NCBI GenBank assembly: GCA_029243385.1
Contig: JAQWSC010000002.1
Span: 1-64,000 of the forward strand
Direction of reading: 5' to 3'
Length of the DNA stretch: 64,000 nt
Source of the DNA: Flavobacteriaceae bacterium
GTDB lineage: Bacteria > Bacteroidota > Bacteroidia > Flavobacteriales > Flavobacteriaceae
Part shown: piece by piece, positions 27,434 to 35,303 of the stretch
Layout: each line of letters starts with the position of its first letter
How positions within the stretch are numbered: position 1 is the stretch's first letter
Program-made: the position numbers and the translations under genes
Notes under the pieces: generated by a model
What the model was told of the DNA's origin: nothing
Database searches by the model: none
Seen by the model: the letters and a program-made list of their open reading frames with translations, nothing else

Positions 27434-30346
27434 ATGTTTCGACCTATTTATATCTTTTTACTTCTTACCAGCGTAATTAGCTACGCACAGCCTTTGGATC
27501 CTCTTGCAACTCTTGATGTTGACAAGCAAACTGCATGGGTCGATAGTACCTATCAATCCTTGTCATTAAATCAAAAAATTGGACAACTTTTTATGGTAAT
27601 GGCTTTTTCAGAAAAAGACAGTACCCATACCAAAGAACTAGTATCTTTGGTAGATACGTACCATTTGGGAGGTATTATTTTTTCGAAAGGCACACCCGTT
27701 CGTCAAGCTAAGTTAACCAACACCTTACAAGAGCGATCGAAAGTTCCATTGCTGATTGCTATGGATGCTGAATGGGGTCTGGCAATGCGACTTCAAGAAA
27801 CGTTTGCGTACCCATATAACATGACTTTAGGCGCAGTAACCTCAGATTCTTTGCTGTACGAGGTCGGTGCCCGAATCGGTGCACACGCTAAACGATTGGG
27901 GGTTCATATAAATTTTTCTCCTGTTTTGGATATCAATACCAATCCTGACAACCCAATTATTGGAAATCGCTCTTTTGGAGAGGATAAAAAAAATGTTGCT
28001 CAAAAGGGATTGGCGATGATGAAAGGGATGCAGTCGCAAGGAGTCTTGACCAGTGCAAAACATTTCCCTGGACATGGAGATACATCAACCGATTCTCACA
28101 AAACGCTTCCTACCATTGATTTTTCAGTTGATCGAATAGAAAATATAGAGCTTTATCCGTTTAAAAAACTCATCAATCAAGGTGTTGAAAGCGTTATGGT
28201 TGCCCATCTAGAAATTCCAGCGTTGGATTCTCGAAGTCAATATCCTTCTTCTTTATCCAAAAAAATTGTAAGCAATCTTTTATTGAAAAAGCTATCGTTC
28301 AAAGGACTTGTGTTTACGGATGCTCTTGAAATGAAAGGCGTATCCAATCATGTTTCTAATGGAAGTGCTGGACTGGCTGCTTTGTTAGCGGGAAATGATA
28401 TTTTATTAATCCCTTCCAACGTAAAGACAGGAGTAGAGAGCATTCGAAAGGCATATCGTAAAGGAATCGTAACGGAAGATCGCTTGGAGCATTCAGTCAA
28501 AAAAATTCTCAAAGCCAAATACAAATCGGGGTTGCAGCATTATCAATCTATTGAAATCAAAAATATTCATCAGGACCTTCATACAGTGGAGGACGATTTG
28601 TTGTTCGAAAAAGTAACGGAAGCTTCTCTTACTTTGGTTCAAAACAATTCGGAAGTTCTGCCCATTCAATCTTTGGAAAACCGCTCTATTGCTTATGTTT
28701 CTATGGGTTCTGAAAACGGAGATGCCTTTTATGATCAAATGCTTCACTACGCCAACGTAGCTCGTTTTAGTGCGAAAACAGCAAGTTTACTTTCACAGTT
28801 GAAACCCTTTAGAACGGTAATTGTTGGATTGCATCACTCAGACGAATCTCCATGGAAACCCTATCAATTTAGTTCTCAAGAGCTTTCTCTTTTAAAAAAA
28901 ATTGCTAAAAAACACACAACGATTTTAACGATTTTTGCAAAACCGTATGCGCTCAAAAAAGTAAGAAACATCAAGTCGGTTTCTTCTATTTTGATTGGAT
29001 ATCAAAACAACGAAGTTGCCCAAAAAAAAGCGGCTCAGATTATTTTTGGTGCGTTACAAGCCAAAGGAAAGCTGCCAGTAAGTATCCACTCTGAAATACC
29101 TGTTAATACGATTGTTTACAACAATAAAATCAACAGACTCAGCTACGGCCATCCCGGTCAAGTAGGGATGTCTCAGCAACGATTGCAGCGAGTGGATTCT
29201 TTAGCATCATTGGCAGTAGATTCATTGATGACACCTGGAATTCAGCTTCTCATTGCTCGAAAAGGAAAAGTGATTTACCACAAAACGTTTGGGCATCACA
29301 CATACCGCAAAGAAAAAAAAGTTCGTTGGAACGATCTTTACGATTTGGCTTCATTGACAAAAATTTTAGCTACACTTCCATGGGTAATGCATACTTATGA
29401 AAAAGACAAAAACTTTTTAAGTGATCCTTTAGGCTCTTTTTATGCTACATACGAACGTAGCAACAAATCACATCTCAGTGTAAAACAAATGCTTTCCCAT
29501 CATGCGGGATTAAAACCTTGGATTCCATTTTACTTACAAACAATGGATAGTTTAACGGGAAAAACACACTCTGTTTGGTATCGCAATCAAAAAGACCTTA
29601 CTTTTTCCATTCCAGTCACTTCCGATTTGTACTTGCGAAAGGATTTTAGGGATACACTACAATCCAAAATTTTAAAAAGCGAATTGCTTGAAGATGAATC
29701 GTATAAATATAGCGACTTGCCATATTATATCCTCAAAACGTATCTTGAAAACAAAGAACAAATGTCTATTTCCAATTGGTCGAGTTCGTATCTTTATAAC
29801 TCGATAGGAGCTTCCCGAACTGCGTTCAATCCACTATCCAAATTTCCGATCGCTAGTATAGTACCCTCTGAAAACGATACATATTACAGAAATCAAGTGA
29901 TTCAAGGAACTGTTCATGACATGGGAGCTGCCATGCAGGGAGGTGAAGGAGGACATGCTGGTTTGTTTTCTAATGCCAACGATGTCGCTAAAATCATGCA
30001 AACGTTTATACAAGGTGGTGCGTATGGGAATCAACGTTATTTTTCACCTGAAACCATAAAAACCTTTAATCAATGCTATTTCTGTAGCGAAGGAAATCGA
30101 CGAGGAGTTGGTTTTGACAAGCCACAACTAGAAGGAGAAGGATCTACTTGCGGTTGTGTTTCTATGAATAGTTTTGGTCATTCTGGGTTTACGGGTACTT
30201 ATACATGGGCAGATCCAGACTCTGAGTTAGTTTATGTATTTTTGTCTAACAGAACGTACCCTACTCAGGAAAATACAAAACTGGTGGATTCGAATTTACG
30301 AACCGAGATTCAGCGCCTGATTTACGATTCTATTGAAACGGAATAA
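27434..30346 (+). CDS. Fusion of a GH3 (NagZ-like) glycosidase and a serine beta-lactamase-fold hydrolase
   Basis: The 970-residue exported protein starts with a signal peptide (MFRPIYIFLLLTSVISYAQ). The first part (about 35-590) is a GH3 enzyme. It has the NagZ-type loop KHFPGHGDTSTDSHK, whose His acts as general acid/base in NagZ, and the nucleophile Asp in VFTDALEMKGV. The second part (about 590-965) is a class C-like beta-lactamase/esterase domain with the S-x-x-K motif in LASLTKIL and HSGFTGT near the end. Together they suggest periplasmic recycling of peptidoglycan, releasing GlcNAc and perhaps trimming the peptide or an ester. This pairing occurs in other Bacteroidota. bshA follows after 10 bp. 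Confidence 0.9.
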   Translation: MFRPIYIFLLLTSVISYAQPLDPLATLDVDKQTAWVDSTYQSLSLNQKIGQLFMVMAFSEKDSTHTKELVSLVDTYHLGGIIFSKGTPVRQAKLTNTLQERSKVPLLIAMDAEWGLAMRLQETFAYPYNMTLGAVTSDSLLYEVGARIGAHAKRLGVHINFSPVLDINTNPDNPIIGNRSFGEDKKNVAQKGLAMMKGMQSQGVLTSAKHFPGHGDTSTDSHKTLPTIDFSVDRIENIELYPFKKLINQGVESVMVAHLEIPALDSRSQYPSSLSKKIVSNLLLKKLSFKGLVFTDALEMKGVSNHVSNGSAGLAALLAGNDILLIPSNVKTGVESIRKAYRKGIVTEDRLEHSVKKILKAKYKSGLQHYQSIEIKNIHQDLHTVEDDLLFEKVTEASLTLVQNNSEVLPIQSLENRSIAYVSMGSENGDAFYDQMLHYANVARFSAKTASLLSQLKPFRTVIVGLHHSDESPWKPYQFSSQELSLLKKIAKKHTTILTIFAKPYALKKVRNIKSVSSILIGYQNNEVAQKKAAQIIFGALQAKGKLPVSIHSEIPVNTIVYNNKINRLSYGHPGQVGMSQQRLQRVDSLASLAVDSLMTPGIQLLIARKGKVIYHKTFGHHTYRKEKKVRWNDLYDLASLTKILATLPWVMHTYEKDKNFLSDPLGSFYATYERSNKSHLSVKQMLSHHAGLKPWIPFYLQTMDSLTGKTHSVWYRNQKDLTFSIPVTSDLYLRKDFRDTLQSKILKSELLEDESYKYSDLPYYILKTYLENKEQMSISNWSSSYLYNSIGASRTAFNPLSKFPIASIVPSENDTYYRNQVIQGTVHDMGAAMQGGEGGHAGLFSNANDVAKIMQTFIQGGAYGNQRYFSPETIKTFNQCYFCSEGNRRGVGFDKPQLEGEGSTCGCVSMNSFGHSGFTGTYTWADPDSELVYVFLSNRTYPTQENTKLVDSNLRTEIQRLIYDSIETE

Positions 30347-30356
30347 ATAGTAGTAC

Positions 30357-31499
30357 ATGAAAATAGGAATAGTTTGTTATCCAACATTTGGAGGAAGCGG
30401 TGTCGTTGCAACAGAATTGGGAATTTCACTATCGCATTTAGGACACGAGATACATTTCATTACATACAAACAACCTGTTCGATTGAGTGGTCTCAACCAA
30501 AAAGTTCATTTTCATGAGGTATTTGTTCCCAAATATCCCTTGTTTCACTACCAGCCCTATGAACTAGCCCTTTCTAGCAAGTTGGTTGATATGGTTAAAT
30601 TACATGATATCGAATTGCTTCATGTTCATTATGCAATTCCACACGCCTATGCTGCGTATATGGCAAAACAAATGCTAGCCAGCGAAAACATTCATATTCC
30701 CATCGTAACTACTTTGCACGGAACAGACATCACCCTTGTTGGGAATCATCCGTTTTACAAGCCTGCGGTGGAGTTTAGTATCAATCATTCGGATGCGGTA
30801 ACTTGCGTTTCACAAAGCCTTAAAGAAGATACTCACGAATTGTTTTCTATTAACAAAAACATCCAAGTAATTCCTAATTTTATTGATGTTAATAATCATC
30901 GTTCTCAATTTTCTGACTGTGATCGAGGTTCAATCGCTTTGGAAAGCGAACGAATCATTGCTCATGTGAGTAATTTTCGTCCAGTAAAAAGAGTAGGGGA
31001 TGTGATTCAAATTTTTTATAGAATTCAACAATCCTTATCTGCTAAATTAATGATGATAGGCGATGGCCCCGATCGTGCTTTTGCAGAAGATCTTTGCCAA
31101 AAATTAGGGATTACAGATCAGGTAATATTCTTTGGAAATTCTAACGAGGTAAATCGTGTTTTGTGTTTTTCAGATTTGTTTTTATTACCCTCAAAAACTG
31201 AAAGTTTTGGATTGGCTGCACTAGAGGCAATGCTTTCTGAAACTCCCGTTATAGCTTCTGACCAAGGTGGAATTCCGGAAGTAGTTGAACACGGTTTTTC
31301 AGGGTTCTTGGCACCTGTTGGGGATGTTGACACAATGAGTCAAGATGCACTAAAAATTCTGTCTGACGATTCTGTTCTTAAGCAGTTTAAGGCCAACGCT
31401 TTGAAAGCTGCTCAAAAATTTGATATCGATCGGGTTGTTCCTTTTTATGAGGAGGCATACAAAAATGCTATTCAACAAATTTCTCAGTCAGGGCGATAG
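30357..31499 (+). CDS. bshA: N-acetyl-alpha-D-glucosaminyl L-malate synthase BshA
   Basis: BshA joins GlcNAc from UDP-GlcNAc to L-malate, the first step of bacillithiol synthesis in the cytoplasm. This 380-residue GT4-type (GT-B) enzyme has the N-terminal CYPTFGGSGVVATELG, which is highly characteristic of BshA, TTLHGTDITLVG near residue 120, and the nucleotide-sugar motif SKTESFGLAALEAM near 280. BshB and BshC are not in the window. Its 3' end overlaps the convergent acylase gene by 16 bp. Confidence 0.95.
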   Translation: MKIGIVCYPTFGGSGVVATELGISLSHLGHEIHFITYKQPVRLSGLNQKVHFHEVFVPKYPLFHYQPYELALSSKLVDMVKLHDIELLHVHYAIPHAYAAYMAKQMLASENIHIPIVTTLHGTDITLVGNHPFYKPAVEFSINHSDAVTCVSQSLKEDTHELFSINKNIQVIPNFIDVNNHRSQFSDCDRGSIALESERIIAHVSNFRPVKRVGDVIQIFYRIQQSLSAKLMMIGDGPDRAFAEDLCQKLGITDQVIFFGNSNEVNRVLCFSDLFLLPSKTESFGLAALEAMLSETPVIASDQGGIPEVVEHGFSGFLAPVGDVDTMSQDALKILSDDSVLKQFKANALKAAQKFDIDRVVPFYEEAYKNAIQQISQSGR

Positions 31500-33550
31500 A
31501 TTTTTACCGCTTTTTTATACACTTCGTCTTTCTTTAAATACATTTTCTTGGTTTGAAAATTTGCATACATTTCCATTTGATCGTCGTAATGAGGCGAAGA
31601 GGAATGATCACTGCTTCCGTATGAAATAACAGTTTCTATTTCAGTTTCAGTAGGAGTAAAGCGAACCAATCCAATGTAAGACTCTCCATGAGTGATTTGA
31701 ATTGTTCCATTTTTATAGGGTTCTCCTCGCATAGCTGTAATAACGTCGGGCAATCCATATATCGGAATTTCTTTATTTCCTCTGACCAACTTTTGATAAT
31801 CTCCAAGCGTAATGTCTATTGTTCCAAAGTGTTTGAGCATGTATTTTTGTGCTTTTCTTAAACAAGTAGCTATTAAAAGTGGGTTGAATTTTTTGGAAGG
31901 TCCTAATTGATCGTAATACTCACCAATAATGTAATAAAATACAGCATATGCTCCCGCACCCATTGAATAAGCATCTGCAGTTCGATCCCAAAGCTGTATT
32001 CGTGTAAGTAATTTTTCAATGTCTGGATAATCTTCGGGATTCATGTCAAATAAGGCATTGAAATCCACAAAATTATAAGCTAGGGGAGTGGGTAAGGTGC
32101 GATCGTATTTGATTTTTTTGAATGTTTTATAATCAATAATAGAATTTTCTTCAATTAATTGAAGCAATCGAGTACTTCTGTTATTGTCATACAGTTCATA
32201 ATTCATTGTTTTAGAAAATGCTTCAGCTTGCGGATTTTCGTTTTGACTTGTAGATTTAAACGGACTGTGATTTGCGTTGTAAACAAAACCCGATTTGGGG
32301 TTGATGACTTGAGGTAGTTCCTCAGTCTGATAGTATTCTGTCCACAAGGTTCTTAAGGTGTTTCCTGGCACCACTTTGGTCCAATCATATTGTTCGCTTC
32401 GCTTTGGAATTCTGCCATTGGATATATAAAAAATGGTGTCATTTTTATCAGCATATCCAATATTGTAACCAGGAAGCGCATTCATTTTTAGAATATTATA
32501 AAATTCAGTAAACGATTGGGCTTTGTTCATTCTCCACCACTGTTCCATAGCCTTGATATTGAATAACGTAGGGGTTCTAACAGAAAAATAACCGCTTTTG
32601 TTTTTTAGAGTAGGACCGTATATGCTGGTGTAATAGGTTTTTGATAATCTGACAGGTATTCCAAGCACTTTTATATAAAATTGAGCCTTTTTCTTTTTCA
32701 ACCTGTATTCTTTTCCGTCAACAACATACACCTGTTTTTTTTGGGGGTGCATTTCCAAAGAATACACATCGGCTTTATCGGGGTAGTTTACTGTATGTGA
32801 CCAGCCCAAATATTCATTTACTCCGGTCAGAATGCAAGGAGCTCCTGCAAATGTTGCACCCAAAATATTGGTACCTTCTTTGCTAATCAAATGAGCTTCA
32901 TACCAAGACGTTGGCCCGTCTAGCGGTTGATGCGTGTTAATCGCCAAATAGGAGGCTTTTTCTCCTGTTTTTACGGAGTTTAAAGCAAATGTGTTCGAGC
33001 CTTTGGTATCTTCATTTATTACAGGCTTATAAACAGGGACTTCGTCGTTGACGATAGCAATCATGAGGTCATCGGCTTGATTTGATACAAACAACTGAAA
33101 AAATGTATATGCAACTATCTTTTCAGGGGTAATTGGAAACAGTTCTTTCTCTAAAACTTCGTTGGGATGAAGTTCCGCATACCGATTGATTCCTTCAGTA
33201 TATCCGTCCAAAACCTTTCTAAAATCAGGGTGAAGCGTATTGTATAAACTGTCTGAAGTTTTCTGTGACTCAATGACTTGACTTAAAAAATCAATGGGAG
33301 CCGCTTTGATACCTTTGTGCTTACTCAACAATCCGTTTCCGGCCATATAGGCAAGTTGGATTGTTTTAAAATCATCCTCTGCATGCGCCCAAGCCAGCCC
33401 ATAAGCCACTTCGGCATCGGTTTCACCAAATATATGAGGCACACCGTATGCATCTCTGACGATTTCTATATTTTGAATGGTAATTTGTGACCATGTTATG
33501 TTGCACCAACAGACCAGACAAATCGCCAAGATGTATTTATAGTTTTGCAC
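31484..33550 (-). CDS. Penicillin-acylase family N-terminal-nucleophile amidohydrolase
   Basis: This exported Ntn-hydrolase family precursor cleaves itself before a serine that becomes the nucleophile, seen here as KGSNTFALN (Ser185 from this start). The A-chain begins with VRDAYGVPHIFGETDAEVAYGLAWAHAEDDF and the B-chain contains AINTHQPLDGP and GWSHTVNYPD. Family members hydrolyse penicillins, acyl-homoserine lactones or aculeacin-type amides, and the substrate here is unknown. I chose GTG at 33550, which gives a normal signal peptide (QNYKYILAICLVCWCNITWSQ). An ATG at 33601 is in frame but adds an acidic stretch (SLEE) in front, and a TATCTTTA -7-like box lies inside that extra part. Confidence 0.88.
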   Translation of the reverse strand: MQNYKYILAICLVCWCNITWSQITIQNIEIVRDAYGVPHIFGETDAEVAYGLAWAHAEDDFKTIQLAYMAGNGLLSKHKGIKAAPIDFLSQVIESQKTSDSLYNTLHPDFRKVLDGYTEGINRYAELHPNEVLEKELFPITPEKIVAYTFFQLFVSNQADDLMIAIVNDEVPVYKPVINEDTKGSNTFALNSVKTGEKASYLAINTHQPLDGPTSWYEAHLISKEGTNILGATFAGAPCILTGVNEYLGWSHTVNYPDKADVYSLEMHPQKKQVYVVDGKEYRLKKKKAQFYIKVLGIPVRLSKTYYTSIYGPTLKNKSGYFSVRTPTLFNIKAMEQWWRMNKAQSFTEFYNILKMNALPGYNIGYADKNDTIFYISNGRIPKRSEQYDWTKVVPGNTLRTLWTEYYQTEELPQVINPKSGFVYNANHSPFKSTSQNENPQAEAFSKTMNYELYDNNRSTRLLQLIEENSIIDYKTFKKIKYDRTLPTPLAYNFVDFNALFDMNPEDYPDIEKLLTRIQLWDRTADAYSMGAGAYAVFYYIIGEYYDQLGPSKKFNPLLIATCLRKAQKYMLKHFGTIDITLGDYQKLVRGNKEIPIYGLPDVITAMRGEPYKNGTIQITHGESYIGLVRFTPTETEIETVISYGSSDHSSSPHYDDQMEMYANFQTKKMYLKKDEVYKKAVKIYRPD

Positions 33551-33687
33551 AAACTGTATTTCTTCTAAAGATACAAAATAATAGATGTAGTTTTGGTTCA
33601 TTGTTGAATTGATTTCAAATATTGCTAAAAATTAATTGTATAAGATTGATTTTTTAGCGACTTTTATAATTCGATAATCAAACAAGA

Positions 33688-34047
33688 ATGAAAAAGTTTT
33701 TAGTAGGTCGTTTTCACGGTCTTTTGTATTCAATTAAAGGAGCTTATTATTTAATTAGAACAGAAGATGCAATTAAATTCCAGTCTTTCATTGCGCTGAC
33801 GCTTGTTTTTGCTGGTTTTTATTTTGAAATCACGACTACCGAATGGATGTTCCAATTGTTCACTTTTGGCTTGGTTATGGGGGTAGAAGCGCTCAACACT
33901 GCTATTGAAGATGTTGCGGATTTTATTCATCCAGAACACAACAAAAAAATAGGTATTATTAAAGATATCGGGGCAGGAGCTGTTTTTTTGGCTGCAATTT
34001 TTTCCATTGCAATTATTCTGATTATATACGTCCCGTATTTTCTTTAA
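33688..34047 (+). CDS. dgkA: Diacylglycerol/undecaprenol kinase family protein (DgkA)
   Basis: This small integral-membrane kinase of 119 residues has about three membrane helices and the family signature EALNTAIEDVADFI followed by KDIGAGAVFLAA. Enzymes of this type phosphorylate diacylglycerol or undecaprenol, feeding lipid recycling. It is divergent from the acylase gene and lies just left of the fic insert, with its stop 50 bp before the left direct repeat. Confidence 0.93.
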   Translation: MKKFLVGRFHGLLYSIKGAYYLIRTEDAIKFQSFIALTLVFAGFYFEITTTEWMFQLFTFGLVMGVEALNTAIEDVADFIHPEHNKKIGIIKDIGAGAVFLAAIFSIAIILIIYVPYFL

Positions 34048-34073
34048 AGGTTTTTTGAAGTATTAAATTTTCG

Positions 34074-34117
34074 AATTGCTTTTACGATAGTAAAAGTTAC
34101 TTTCCGATACAGCAATT
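34074..34117. repeat. Nested inverted repeats around the left copy of the mnmE-end repeat
   Basis: AATTGCT (34074-34080) matches AGCAATT (34111-34117) in inverse orientation. Inside it CTTTTAC (34079-34085) and GTAAAAG (34090-34096) form a 7-bp stem with a GATA loop. The hairpin ends exactly where the 15-bp direct repeat begins (34097). It could be a terminator for dgkA, or recombinase arm sites. Confidence 0.5.
34097..34111 (-). repeat. Left 15-bp direct repeat (copy of the mnmE 3' end)
   Basis: TTACTTTCCGATACA is identical to 35289-35303. On the minus strand it reads TGTATCGGAAAGTAA, the final codons and stop of mnmE. It is interpreted as the far attachment site of the insert. Confidence 0.8.
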
Positions 34118-34209
34118 AAATATGTACTGATAATCTAATAATTATACTTTTTAAGCAACAAATAAACAACAAGAAGTAATAAAATAGAGTCGTTTTAAGT
34201 CAAATAGAC

Positions 34210-35169
34210 TCAATTTGTGTATTTGTACTTTGTCAACCGATTTGCATCTATTTTCTCTAAAATATCATTATCAACTGCCCATTTTAAATCTCTGCTTGCG
34301 GTTGGTTGGCTAATATCTTTATAGGCTTGTAAATAATCCTTACGAGCGAATGAGGATGTACCTACTTTATCTCTGAACAACTCAATTCTATCTGCCACGC
34401 TAAGGTTTCTATTCTGCGATTTTAAAAGACTTTCTAATGATTGTAGTATTAGACCAAGCATAAACTCAATAAATGGCGTTGAGGTTCCCATTTTATCGGA
34501 CTTGGATAACACATCATAATATTGCTGCTGATTTTCTTTTATGAGGCTCTCAATAGGCAAATACTCAAATACTGGGTATTGTTGCATAAGGATTAGTGTT
34601 TGCCATAATCTTCCCATTCTACCATTTCCGTCTATAAATGGGTGTATAAATTCAAACTCATAATGAAATACACAACTTTTAATTAGTATTACGTCTTCAT
34701 CTTTCTTTAGATAGGTAAATAGGTCATTCGTTAATCCTTTTACCATATTTCCGCTTGGTGCTAAGTGAGCAACTTTAGAACCTTTGACAATACCAACGTT
34801 TTTAGTTCTAAGTTTACCAGCATCTTCAATTAGCCCTTGCATTAGAATTTTGTGGGCTTTTTCTAAATGTTTTAAACTATTGGGGTTAAAGCTGTGTAAT
34901 TGCTCATACACCTTAATAGCATTCTGAACCTCCACTATATCTTTCTGTGGTGCTAATACACGCTTATTCTCCAGCAATGCCGTTATCTGTTCCTCAGTAA
35001 GTGTATTACCCTCAATCTCTAATGATGATTGTATGTTTTTTATACGACTACGCTTCCTAAGTTCTGTTGGGGGTTTATATAAGTGCGTAGCGTTTATTTC
35101 TCCCAACTTCTCGGAAATGGAAACAACTAACTTTAGTACTTTATCTGTTATTTGGTACGGTAGCTTCAA
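34210..35169 (-). CDS. Fic family protein (AMP-transferase fold) with self-inhibitory helix and C-terminal winged-helix-like region
   Basis: The 319-residue protein has an intact Fic motif, HPFIDGNGRMGR, with catalytic His176. Fic enzymes usually transfer AMP to Ser, Thr or Tyr hydroxyls of target proteins. An (S/T)xxxE(G/N) inhibitory motif, SLEIEG at residues 49-54, lies N-terminal to it, which marks a class II, self-inhibited Fic. The C-terminal 50 residues (FARKDYLQAYKDISQPTASRDLKWAV) look like a winged helix-turn-helix, so it may bind DNA and control itself. The start is TTG at 35169; a stop lies 12 bases upstream in frame and no ATG is available nearby. It is the only gene in the repeat-bounded insert. 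The target protein is unknown. Confidence 0.9.
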   Translation of the reverse strand: MKLPYQITDKVLKLVVSISEKLGEINATHLYKPPTELRKRSRIKNIQSSLEIEGNTLTEEQITALLENKRVLAPQKDIVEVQNAIKVYEQLHSFNPNSLKHLEKAHKILMQGLIEDAGKLRTKNVGIVKGSKVAHLAPSGNMVKGLTNDLFTYLKKDEDVILIKSCVFHYEFEFIHPFIDGNGRMGRLWQTLILMQQYPVFEYLPIESLIKENQQQYYDVLSKSDKMGTSTPFIEFMLGLILQSLESLLKSQNRNLSVADRIELFRDKVGTSSFARKDYLQAYKDISQPTASRDLKWAVDNDILEKIDANRLTKYKYTN

Positions 35170-35173
35170 TATG

Positions 35174-35205
35174 TGATAGTATCATTTGATAGTATCGCAA
35201 AGATA
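35174..35205 (-). promoter_or_regulatory. fic promoter -7 box with two operator-like repeats
   Basis: On the minus strand a perfect Bacteroidota -7 box TATCTTTG (35205-35198) is followed by two copies of GATACTATCA spaced 13 bp apart (35196-35187 and 35183-35174). Each core is a near-palindrome with a single odd central base. They cover the expected transcription start just before the TTG start codon, which is the position for a repressor. No clear -33 TTTG was found. Confidence 0.5.
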
Positions 35206-35288
35206 TGAAATTATACGAAATGTTCATTTTTAATATCATTTTCAACCTAGCAGTCATACCTTTTTCTCCTATAAAAGGATTAATGTAC

Positions 35289-35303
35289 TTACTTTCCGAT
35301 ACA
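35289..35303 (-). repeat. Right 15-bp direct repeat (end of mnmE)
   Basis: TTACTTTCCGATACA, identical to 34097-34111. On the minus strand it encodes the last residues (CIGK) and the TAA stop of mnmE, so the gene is intact at this side. Confidence 0.8.

Larger units (their letters stand above)
34097..35303 (-). mobile_element. Small integrated element at the 3' end of mnmE, carrying one fic gene
   Basis: About 1.2 kb is bounded by perfect 15-bp direct repeats, the right one being the last 15 bases of mnmE including the stop codon. This is the arrangement left by tyrosine-recombinase integration into a gene's 3' end, where the target gene is restored. The 3' end of mnmE/trmE is the known target of Salmonella genomic island 1 and relatives. 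The only gene inside is a complete fic gene; no integrase, excisionase or mobilisation gene is present. It may be a relic of a larger island or a passive element moved in trans. Structure is seen directly; mechanism is inferred. Confidence 0.65.

Noticed and set aside
34150-34210. GAGTC/GACTC inverted repeat just past the fic stop considered as a terminator
   Set aside because: Five base pairs with a 15-nt loop and no T run; too weak to call.
35174-35196. Tandem GATAGTATC repeat considered as a CRISPR-like or satellite repeat
   Set aside because: Only two copies with a 3-4 base spacer, placed exactly at a promoter; an operator explains it better.
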